Shown here: positions 57,199-64,000 of the stretch, piece by piece
Layout of the letters: every line of letters begins with the position of its first letter
Numbering within the stretch: position 1 is the first letter of the stretch
Assembly: GCA_040752195.1 (NCBI GenBank)
Contig: JBFMFC010000005.1
Coordinates: forward strand, 62,001-126,000
DNA: 64,000 bases
Direction of reading: 5' to 3'
DNA from: DSNY01 sp040752195
Lineage (GTDB): Bacteria; Pseudomonadota; Gammaproteobacteria; Burkholderiales; Burkholderiaceae_F
The notes under the pieces: generated by a model
Seen by the model: only the letters and a program-made list of their open reading frames with translations
What the model was told of the DNA's origin: nothing
Database searches by the model: none
Program-made: the position numbers and the translations under genes

Positions 57199-58445
57199 AG
57201 CCTTACGACCTTCCGGACGCGCGCGGGCATTTCGGCCCGTACGGCGGCATCTTCGTCGCCGAGACGCTGATGCACGCGCTCGCCGAACTGCGCGACGCGT
57301 ACGAGCGCTATCGCAAGGATCCCGACTTCATCGCCGAGTTCGAGCGCGAGTTGAAGCACTACGTCGGGCGGCCGAGCCCGATCTATCACGCGAAGCGCTG
57401 GAGCGAGCGGCTCGGCGGCGCGCAGATCTATCTGAAGCGCGAAGACCTGAACCACACGGGCGCGCACAAGGTCAACAACACGGTCGGCCAGGCGCTGCTC
57501 GCCAAGCGGATGGGCAAGCCGCGCGTGATCGCCGAAACCGGCGCCGGGCAGCATGGCGTCGCAACGGCGACGGTCGCTGCGCGCTACGGCATGCAGTGCG
57601 TCGTGTACATGGGCGCCGAAGACGTCGGCCGCCAGGCCGCGAACGTGTACCGGATGAAGCTGCTCGGCGCGCAAGTCGTTGCGGTCGAAAGCGGCTCGCG
57701 CACACTGAAGGACGCGCTGAACGAGGCGATGCGCGACTGGGTGACCAACGTCGAGGACACCTTTTACATCATCGGCACCGTCGCGGGGCCGCATCCGTAT
57801 CCGATGATGGTGCGCGACTTCAATTCGGTGGTCGGCAAGGAGTGCCTGCAGCAGATGCCGCAGATCGCCGGGCGCCAGCCTGACTATGTCATCGCGTGCG
57901 TCGGCGGCGGCAGCAACGCGATGGGGATCTTCTACGACTACATCCCGCACGAGAACGTGCAGCTCGTCGGCGTCGAAGCCGCCGGCGAAGGGCTGACGAC
58001 GATGCGCCACGCGGCGAGCCTGCAGCGCGGCACGCCGGGCGTGCTGCACGGCAACCGCACGTACCTGCTGCAGGACGACAATGGCCAGATCACGGAGACG
58101 CACTCGATTTCGGCCGGGCTCGACTATCCGGGCGTGGGTCCCGAGCACGCGTGGCTGAAGGACACCGGGCGCGCGCAGTACGTCGGCGCGACCGACGACG
58201 AGGCGCTGCGCGCTTTCCACGACTGCTGTCGCATCGAGGGGATCATCCCAGCGCTCGAGTCGAGCCACGCGCTCGCCTACGCGGTGAAGCTCGCGCCGAC
58301 CCTGCCGAAGGACAAGGTGCTGCTGGTCAACCTGTCCGGCCGTGGCGACAAAGACCTTCACATCGTCGCCGAAGCCAGCGGGCTCGAGTTCTTTTGCCGC
58401 GCGTCGTGCCGCGAGGCCACGCTCGCCTGGCGCAAGGGACGGTGA
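57195..58445 (+). CDS. trpB: Tryptophan synthase beta subunit
   Basis: A 416-residue TrpB. The PLP Lys is in NHTGAHKVNNTVGQAL; GRPSPIYHAKRWSERL, AETGAGQHGVATATVAA and CVGGGSNAMGIFYDYI are signatures. It condenses indole and serine to tryptophan. ATG 57195 overlaps the trpF stop; its own TGA overlaps the trpA ATG by one base. Confidence 0.97.
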   Translation: MKPYDLPDARGHFGPYGGIFVAETLMHALAELRDAYERYRKDPDFIAEFERELKHYVGRPSPIYHAKRWSERLGGAQIYLKREDLNHTGAHKVNNTVGQALLAKRMGKPRVIAETGAGQHGVATATVAARYGMQCVVYMGAEDVGRQAANVYRMKLLGAQVVAVESGSRTLKDALNEAMRDWVTNVEDTFYIIGTVAGPHPYPMMVRDFNSVVGKECLQQMPQIAGRQPDYVIACVGGGSNAMGIFYDYIPHENVQLVGVEAAGEGLTTMRHAASLQRGTPGVLHGNRTYLLQDDNGQITETHSISAGLDYPGVGPEHAWLKDTGRAQYVGATDDEALRAFHDCCRIEGIIPALESSHALAYAVKLAPTLPKDKVLLVNLSGRGDKDLHIVAEASGLEFFCRASCREATLAWRKGR

Positions 58446-59266
58446 TGTCGCGTATCCGGGAACGATTCGACGCGCTGAAGCGCGCCGGCCGCAAGGGTCT
58501 GATCCCGTACATCGCCGCCGGCGACCCGGCGCCCGAGCTGACGGTACCGTTGATGCACGCGCTGGCGCGCTCGGGTGCCGACGTCATCGAACTGGGCGTG
58601 CCGTTTTCCGATCCGATGGCCGACGGCCCGGTGATCCAGCGCGCGACCGAACGCGCGATCCGCCAAGGCGTCGGGCTGAAACAGACGCTTGCGATGGTGG
58701 CCGAGTTCCGAAGCGGCGACGGCGCCACGCCGGTCGTGCTGATGGGTTACGCGAACCCGATCGAGCGCTTCGGACGGCGGGAGTTCGCGCAGGCTGCGCA
58801 GTCGGCCGGCGTGGACGGCGTGCTCGTGGTCGACTATCCGCCGGAGGAATGCGAGGACTTCGCCGCCGACATGCGCGCGCACGGCATCGATCCGATCTTC
58901 CTGCTCGCACCGACGTCGACCGACGATCGCATCGACAGCGTGGCGCGGCTCGCCTCGGGCTACGTCTACTACGTGAGCCTGAAGGGCATCACCGGCGCGG
59001 GCCACCTGGACGTCGCCAGCGTCGCAGCCAGGATTCCGGCGATCAAGTCGAAGATCGCCGTTCCGATCGGGGTCGGCTTCGGCATCCGCGATGCGGCGAG
59101 CGCCAAGGCGATCGCGCAGGTCGCCGACGCAGTCGTGATCGGCAGCCGGATCATCCAGGAACTCGAGAGCGTGCCACCGGAGCGGGCGGTCGACGCCGCC
59201 GCTGCGCTGGTCAGCGAAATCCGGCACGCCATCGACGAAGTGAGGAACGTCAGGGAGGCCGCATGA
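58445..59266 (+). CDS. trpA: Tryptophan synthase alpha subunit
   Basis: A 273-residue TrpA TIM barrel. Catalytic Glu and Asp lie in DVIELGVPFSDPMADGPVIQRA and DGVLVVDYPPEE; GYANPIERFG, LLAPTSTDDRI and VPIGVGFGIRDAASAKAI follow. It cleaves indole-3-glycerol phosphate and channels indole to TrpB. It overlaps trpB by one base and accD by 4 bases. Confidence 0.97.
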   Translation: MSRIRERFDALKRAGRKGLIPYIAAGDPAPELTVPLMHALARSGADVIELGVPFSDPMADGPVIQRATERAIRQGVGLKQTLAMVAEFRSGDGATPVVLMGYANPIERFGRREFAQAAQSAGVDGVLVVDYPPEECEDFAADMRAHGIDPIFLLAPTSTDDRIDSVARLASGYVYYVSLKGITGAGHLDVASVAARIPAIKSKIAVPIGVGFGIRDAASAKAIAQVADAVVIGSRIIQELESVPPERAVDAAAALVSEIRHAIDEVRNVREAA

Positions 59267-60129
59267 GCTGGATCGAGAAACTGCTGCCGCCGCGCATCAA
59301 GCAGGGCGGCACGCGCAAGAGCGTTCCGGAAGGCGTCTGGACCAAGTGCCCGAGTTGCGAGGCCGTGCTCTACAGCGCCGAACTCGAACGCAGCCTGCAG
59401 GTCTGCCCCAAGTGCAACCACCATCTGCGCATCCGCGCGCGCGAAAGGCTCGACGCGCTGCTCGACGCCGAGGGCCGCTACGAGATCGGTGTCGAAGTGC
59501 TGCCGGTCGATGCGCTGAAGTTCAAGGACAGCCGCAAGTACCCGGAGCGCCTGCAGGAAGCGATGCAGGACACCGGCGAGACCGACGCGCTCGTCGTGAT
59601 GGGCGGTTCGATCCGCGCGCTGCCGGTCGTCGTCGCCTGCTTCGAGTTCGAATTCATGGGCGGCTCGATGGGTTCGGTCGTCGGCGAGCGTTTCGTTCGC
59701 GGGGTGCAGACGGCGATCGAGCAGAAGGTGCCGTTCGTGTGCGTCACCGCCACGGGCGGAGCGCGCATGCAGGAAGGTCTGCTGTCGCTGATGCAGATGG
59801 CCAAGACCACCGCGATGATCGCCAAGCTCGGCGAAGCGAAGCTGCCCTTCATCTCGGTGCTCACCGATCCGACGATGGGCGGCGTGTCGGCGAGCTTCGC
59901 GTTCATGGGCGACGTCGTGATCGCCGAGCCGAAGGCTCTGATCGGCTTCGCCGGCCCGCGCGTGATCGAGCAGACCGTTCGCGAGAAGCTGCCCGAGGGT
60001 TTTCAGCGCGCCGAGTTCCTGCTGCAAAAGGGGGCGATCGACATGATCGTCGACCGGCGCGAGCTGCGCGACCGGCTCGCCACGCTGCTCGCGTTGCTGC
60101 TCAGGCAGCCCGCCGACGCGATTGCATAG
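59263..60129 (+). CDS. accD: Acetyl-CoA carboxylase carboxyltransferase subunit beta
   Basis: A 288-residue AccD. The zinc ribbon has four Cys (TKCPSCEAVLY and QVCPKCNHHL); the crotonase-fold domain has FMGGSMGSVVGERF, ATGGARMQEGLLSLMQM and PTMGGVSASFAFMGDV. With AccA it transfers carboxyl from biotin to acetyl-CoA for fatty-acid synthesis. The ATG overlaps the trpA stop (ATGA). Confidence 0.97.
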   Translation: MSWIEKLLPPRIKQGGTRKSVPEGVWTKCPSCEAVLYSAELERSLQVCPKCNHHLRIRARERLDALLDAEGRYEIGVEVLPVDALKFKDSRKYPERLQEAMQDTGETDALVVMGGSIRALPVVVACFEFEFMGGSMGSVVGERFVRGVQTAIEQKVPFVCVTATGGARMQEGLLSLMQMAKTTAMIAKLGEAKLPFISVLTDPTMGGVSASFAFMGDVVIAEPKALIGFAGPRVIEQTVREKLPEGFQRAEFLLQKGAIDMIVDRRELRDRLATLLALLLRQPADAIA

Positions 60130-60141
60130 CGACCGACGAAC

Positions 60142-60162
60142 GCCGGCCGCTGCGCGGCCGGC
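60142..60162 (+). repeat. 9-bp hairpin between accD and folC
   Basis: GCCGGCCGC (60142-60150) and GCGGCCGGC (60154-60162) pair around TGC. It is followed by AACCTGATTTT, where the T-run is only four bases and distant, so a weak terminator is possible but not clear. Confidence 0.4.
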
Positions 60163-60186
60163 AACCTGATTTTCGACTTCCCGCGG

Positions 60187-61476
60187 ATGGACGCTTCCCC
60201 GGCCACGCTGGCCGCGTGGCTCACGCGCATCGAGCGGCTGCATCACCGGCCGATCGATCTGACGCTCGACCGTGTGCGAACGGTCGCCGACCGGCTCGAC
60301 CTGCGTTTCGACTGCCCGGTCTTCGTCGTCGGCGGAACCAACGGCAAGGGCTCGACCTGCGCGATGCTCGACAGCATCCTGCGCGCGGCTGGTTATCGCG
60401 TCGGCCTGTATACGTCGCCGCATCTGCTGCGCTTCAACGAGCGGGTTGCGATCGACGGGGTTGAGGTCGGCGATGCCGCGCTGATCGAGCAGTTCGAGGC
60501 CGTCGACGCTGCGCGCGGCGACACATCTCTGACCTACTTCGAGTTCACGACGCTCGCGGCGCTGCGGCTGTTTGCGCAGGCGCGGCTCGACGCGCTGGTG
60601 CTCGAAGTCGGTCTTGGCGGGCGGCTCGACGCGGTCAACATCGTCGACGCCGACTGCGCGATCGTGACCTCGATCGCGCTGGACCACATGGACTACCTCG
60701 GGCCGACGCGCGAGCACATCGGCTTCGAGAAGGCGCACATCTACCGCGGCGGGCGGCCGGCGATCTGCTGCGATCGGGAGCCGCCGGCATCGCTGATCGA
60801 CGTGGCGACGAGCCTCGGCGCCGATCTGTGGCTGTCCGGGCGCGACTTCGACCATGCCGGCGACCGGCAGCAGTGGGCGTACCGCGGGCGCGCGCAACGC
60901 CGCAGTGGCCTGCCGTATCCGGCGTTGCGAGGCACCAGCCAGTTGCTCAACGCGGCGGGCGCGCTGGCCGCGCTCGAAGCGCTGGCGCAGCGGCTTCCGG
61001 TCAGCCAGCAGGCGGTGCGGCAGGGCCTGCTGACGGTCGAGATCGCCGGACGCTTCCAGGTGCTGCCCGGACGTCCCGCGGTGATCCTCGACGTCGCGCA
61101 CAACCCGCACGCGGCGGCCGTGACGGCACGCAACCTCGACGCGATGGGTTTCTACCCGCAGACGCACGCGGTGTTCGGCATGCTGCGCGACAAGGACATC
61201 GACGGCGTGATCGCCAAGGTGTTCGATCGCATCGACTACTGGCACCTAGCGCCGACGCCCGGCGAACGCGGCAGCGATGCCTGGACGATCGCCCAGCGCC
61301 TGCGTGCGGCGGCCCGCGCGCGCGGCGTCGACGCGGCGTTCGAGATCTACGCTTCGATCGAGGAGGCCTATCGCGCCGCGCTCGGCGCCGCGAGCGTCGA
61401 TGCTAGGATTCTCGTCTTCGGAAGTTTCTTCACCGTGGCCGGCGCGATGCGCGCGCGCGAGTCGTCGTGGCAGTGA
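60187..61476 (+). CDS. folC: Bifunctional folylpolyglutamate/dihydrofolate synthase
   Basis: A 429-residue Mur-ligase-fold enzyme. The ATP loop is VGGTNGKGSTCAMLDSIL, followed by GLYTSPHLLRFNERVAIDG, LEVGLGGRLDAVN, IVTSIALDHMDYLG, and ILDVAHNPHAAAVTARNL in the C-terminal domain. It adds glutamate to dihydropteroate and folates. It follows accD by 57 bases with a hairpin between. Confidence 0.95.
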   Translation: MDASPATLAAWLTRIERLHHRPIDLTLDRVRTVADRLDLRFDCPVFVVGGTNGKGSTCAMLDSILRAAGYRVGLYTSPHLLRFNERVAIDGVEVGDAALIEQFEAVDAARGDTSLTYFEFTTLAALRLFAQARLDALVLEVGLGGRLDAVNIVDADCAIVTSIALDHMDYLGPTREHIGFEKAHIYRGGRPAICCDREPPASLIDVATSLGADLWLSGRDFDHAGDRQQWAYRGRAQRRSGLPYPALRGTSQLLNAAGALAALEALAQRLPVSQQAVRQGLLTVEIAGRFQVLPGRPAVILDVAHNPHAAAVTARNLDAMGFYPQTHAVFGMLRDKDIDGVIAKVFDRIDYWHLAPTPGERGSDAWTIAQRLRAAARARGVDAAFEIYASIEEAYRAALGAASVDARILVFGSFFTVAGAMRARESSWQ

Positions 61477-61495
61477 ACGAAGGGATGGGGTGCTG

Positions 61496-62260
61496 ATGGG
61501 CTGGCGGTTCTGGCGACGCGCGGATGCGCAAGCGCGTGACGCCGTCGCCTCGGCCAGACGCGCGGGCGCGGGCGATGACGGCGACGCCGGGCGCGCCGAC
61601 CCGACCGTCGCGCTGCGCATCCGTGCGCGGCGCCGCCTGATCGGTGCGGCGGCTCTGCTGCTCGCGGTCGCGGTCGCGTTGCCGATGCTGCTCGACAAGG
61701 AACCGCGCCCGGTCCCGGACGCGATTCCGATCGACATTCCGAGCGACAAGACGCCGTTCTCGCCGCGCCTGGCGTTGCCGCCCCCGGACGCCGCCGGCGC
61801 GCCGGCGGCACCGCTGCCCGACGCGGCGCCGACGGACGAAAGCAAGGCCGAGCCTGCGCCCAAGGCGGAGCGGACGGAAACGCCCGACAGGTCGGCCGAC
61901 AAGGGCAGCGCGAAGGCGCCCGCCAAGCCGTTCGGGTCGCCGACCGCCAAGGCCACTGATCGCGCCGCGGAGGAAAGACGCGCGCGCGACCTGCTCGAAG
62001 GCAAGACGACGGTCGCGGGTGCCGCCGCGAACGGCAAGTACCTTCTGCAGGCCGCGGCGCTCGGCAGCGAATCCGCCGCGCGCGACCTGGCCGAACGTCT
62101 GAAGAAGCAGGGCTTCGCATCGTTCACCGAACGGGCAGAGACCAAGGAGGGGGTGCGCTTCCGCGTTCGCCTCGGGCCGTATGCGACCCGCGACGAGGCC
62201 GAACGCGCTCGCGCGCGGCTGCGCGCGATGGGTATCAGCGCGAGCGTCGTCGCCGGTTGA
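61496..62260 (+). CDS. SPOR-domain inner-membrane protein
   Basis: A 254-residue protein. The cytoplasmic N-terminus is Arg-rich (RADAQARDAV, then RIRARRRLIG), followed by one membrane helix (about 50-66, AAALLLAVAVALPMLL). A Pro/Ala/Lys/Glu linker leads to a C-terminal SPOR domain (YLLQAAALGSESAARDLAERLKK; VRLGPYATRDEAERARARLRAMG). SPOR domains bind denuded septal peptidoglycan, so a role in cell division is likely. Same order (folC-SPOR-cvpA-purF) as in other Betaproteobacteria, recalling E. coli dedD. Confidence 0.9.
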   Translation: MGWRFWRRADAQARDAVASARRAGAGDDGDAGRADPTVALRIRARRRLIGAAALLLAVAVALPMLLDKEPRPVPDAIPIDIPSDKTPFSPRLALPPPDAAGAPAAPLPDAAPTDESKAEPAPKAERTETPDRSADKGSAKAPAKPFGSPTAKATDRAAEERRARDLLEGKTTVAGAAANGKYLLQAAALGSESAARDLAERLKKQGFASFTERAETKEGVRFRVRLGPYATRDEAERARARLRAMGISASVVAG

Positions 62261-62262
62261 GG

Positions 62263-62751
62263 ATGAATCCGCTCGATTGGGTGATCGTCGGCGTGCTTGC
62301 AGTGTCGGTGCTGCTCGGGATACTGCGCGGCTTCGTGCGCGAAGCGCTGGCGGTGGCGGGCTGGGTGGTCGGCATCGCGCTGGCGCTGCGGTACTCGGTC
62401 GAGCTCGGCATGCGACTGCCGTTCGACGTGCCGGTGCCGGCGCTGCGAACGGGCATCGGCGCGCTCGCGATCATCGTTGCCAGCGTCTTCGTCGGCGCCC
62501 TCGCCGGCTGGATCGTGCGGCGGCTCCTCGAAGCCGCGAAGCTGTCGGCCGCCGACCGCGCGCTCGGCGCGCTGTTCGGCATCGCGCGCGCGGTGCTCAT
62601 CGTGCTGGCGGTCGTCTTCTTCGTCAGCGGCACGTCGGTGGTGCGCCAGCCGCTGTGGCGCGAGTCCGCGCTTTTGCCGCCGATCGAAGCGGCGGTACGA
62701 TTCGCGTCGCCGTACCTGCCCGAATCCTTCGCGCGGCCGGCGCAGCGCTAG
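62263..62751 (+). CDS. cvpA: CvpA-family membrane protein
   Basis: A 162-residue membrane protein with four hydrophobic helices; NPLDWVIVGVLAVSVLLGILRGFVREALAV shows the family signature GxxRGFVREA. It is the purF-linked CvpA known from colicin V production and bile-salt resistance in enterics. ATG 62263 follows the SPOR gene by 2 bases; TTG 62257 overlaps its stop and is an alternative. purF begins 13 bases after the stop. Confidence 0.9.
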   Translation: MNPLDWVIVGVLAVSVLLGILRGFVREALAVAGWVVGIALALRYSVELGMRLPFDVPVPALRTGIGALAIIVASVFVGALAGWIVRRLLEAAKLSAADRALGALFGIARAVLIVLAVVFFVSGTSVVRQPLWRESALLPPIEAAVRFASPYLPESFARPAQR

Positions 62752-62764
62752 CCAGGGGACCACC

Positions 62765-64000
62765 ATGTGCGGAATCGTCGGCGTCGTCGCCACCACGCCG
62801 GTCAATCAGTTGCTGTACGACGCACTGCAGCTGCTGCAACACCGCGGGCAGGACGCGGCGGGCATCGCGACCGCCGACGGCAACCGCTTCCGAATGCACA
62901 AGGGCAGCGGACTGGTGCGCGACGTGTTCCGCACGCGGAACATGCGCTCGCTGCCCGGCAACTCGGGCATTGCGCAGGTCCGCTATCCGACGCAGGGCTC
63001 GCCGATCAGCGCCGAGGAAGCGCAGCCGTTCTATGTGAACGCCCCGTTCGGGATCATGCTCGCGCACAACGGCAATCTGACGAACTGGGAGCAGTTGAAG
63101 GACGAGATGTTCCGCATCGACCGGCGGCACATCAACACGAACTCCGATTCCGAAGTGCTGCTGAACGTGCTGGCGCACGAGTTGCAGCTGGTCAGCGAGG
63201 GGCTGTCGCTCGATCCGGCGGCGATCTTCAAGGCCGTGGCCGGGGTACATCGGCGCGTCCGCGGTTCGTATGCGGTGGTCGCCGAGATCGCCGGTTACGG
63301 GCTGCTCGCGTTCCGCGATCCGTTCGGCATCCGGCCGCTGTGCTTCGGCGTGCAGGAGACCGACCTCGGGACCGAATACATGGTCGCCTCCGAGTCGGTT
63401 GCGCTCGAAGGCATGGGCTTTCGCCTCGTCCGCGACGTGGCGCCCGGCGAGGCGATCTTCATCGACTTCGATCAGCGCTTCTACAGCCAGCAGTGCGCGC
63501 AGAATCCGAGTCTGAACCCGTGCATCTTCGAGTACGTGTACCTGGCGAGACCGGACTCGCTGATGGACGGCGTTTCCGTGTACGGCGCGCGGCTGCGGCT
63601 GGGCGAGTACCTCGCCGAGCAGGTGCGGGCGCGCATTCCCCTCGGCGACATCGACGTGGTGATGCCGATCCCGGACTCGAGCCGGCCGGCGGCGATGCAG
63701 CTGGCCAACAAGCTGAATCTGAGCTATCGCGAGGGCTTCATCAAGAACCGCTACATCGGCCGCACGTTCATCATGCCGGGGCAGGCCGTGCGCAAGAAGT
63801 CGGTCCGGCAGAAACTCAACGCCATCAGCGTCGAGTTCAAGGGCAAGAACGTGCTGCTCGTCGACGACTCGATCGTGCGCGGGACCACCAGCCACGAGAT
63901 CGTGCAGATGGCGCGCGACGCCGGGGCGCGCCGCGTGTACTTCGCGTCGGCGGCACCGCCGGTGCGGTACCCGAACGTCTACGGCATCGACATGCCGACG
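62765..64000 (+). CDS. purF: Amidophosphoribosyltransferase (3' partial)
   Basis: The first 412 codons of PurF, open to the right edge. The nucleophile Cys2 (MCGIVGVV) needs only Met removal, and the glutaminase domain continues with LLQHRGQDAAGIAT, QVRYPTQGS and HNGNLTNWEQL. The phosphoribosyltransferase part shows PDSSRPAAMQLA and the PRPP loop LLVDDSIVRGTTS. It catalyses the first committed step of purine synthesis. ATG 62765 is 13 bases after cvpA. Confidence 0.97.
   Translation, partial: MCGIVGVVATTPVNQLLYDALQLLQHRGQDAAGIATADGNRFRMHKGSGLVRDVFRTRNMRSLPGNSGIAQVRYPTQGSPISAEEAQPFYVNAPFGIMLAHNGNLTNWEQLKDEMFRIDRRHINTNSDSEVLLNVLAHELQLVSEGLSLDPAAIFKAVAGVHRRVRGSYAVVAEIAGYGLLAFRDPFGIRPLCFGVQETDLGTEYMVASESVALEGMGFRLVRDVAPGEAIFIDFDQRFYSQQCAQNPSLNPCIFEYVYLARPDSLMDGVSVYGARLRLGEYLAEQVRARIPLGDIDVVMPIPDSSRPAAMQLANKLNLSYREGFIKNRYIGRTFIMPGQAVRKKSVRQKLNAISVEFKGKNVLLVDDSIVRGTTSHEIVQMARDAGARRVYFASAAPPVRYPNVYGIDMPT

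Overview
The window is a 64 kb, high-GC, gene-dense stretch of a betaproteobacterial chromosome, most likely Burkholderiales. That rests on gene order: rimP-nusA-infB-rbfA-truB-typA; wrbA-DUF2069 divergent from yihY; and leuC-(small lipoprotein)-leuD-leuB-asd-fimV-truA-trpF-trpB-trpA-accD-folC-SPOR-cvpA-purF. No species can be named. A run of ten Ns inside fimV shows a scaffolded draft assembly. I see no rRNA, tRNA, CRISPR array, insertion sequence or prophage.

Region 1 (1-11.9 kb, extending off the left edge) is an exopolysaccharide/exosortase (XrtA, PEP-CTERM) locus. It holds the 3' part of an initiating sugar transferase, the PrsK/PrsR two-component pair, the PrsT TPR lipoprotein, a TviB/WbpO-type hexosamine-uronate dehydrogenase with a TviC/WbpP-type C4-epimerase, an exported trypsin-like protease and a YdcF-like membrane protein. 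The nucleotide-sugar pair suggests a polymer containing N-acetylhexosaminuronic acid. After lexA (with its own SOS box) comes a lipoprotein with a fibronectin-III and a beta-helix domain that could act on such a polymer.

Region 2 (14.5-28.1 kb) is housekeeping: scpB-rluB; then a promoter and an attenuator-like leader followed by rimP-nusA-infB-rbfA-truB-typA; then an EamA exporter, DUF2189 and DUF2788 membrane proteins and dusA, several with overlapping start and stop codons.

Region 3 (28.1-47.9 kb) is mixed metabolism and transport: two tandem DUF4124 proteins; an FAD oxidoreductase, DUF2069 and WrbA operon; YihY; a TAXI-type TRAP transporter (binding protein, terminator, fused permease, DUF1850 protein); a LysE exporter; metY with an alpha/beta hydrolase; prolyl aminopeptidase with a hydroxypyruvate isomerase; a CBS protein; an LplT-PlsC fusion; aroC; an MFS transporter; an M48 lipoprotein protease; and an exported intradiol dioxygenase.

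Region 4 (48-64 kb) is the biosynthetic run: leucine (leuC, D, B), asd, fimV, truA, tryptophan (trpF, B, A), accD, folC, a SPOR protein, cvpA and purF, which is cut by the right edge.

Most of the window is conserved core genome. I did not find a convincing new system. The points most worth a second look are the hairpin element at the start of prsT, the beta-helix lipoprotein beside a uronate-type EPS locus, the palindromes between metY and pip, the terminators inside the TAXI/TRAP operon and directly before truA, the small lipoprotein inside the leu operon, and the unresolved repeat in fimV.
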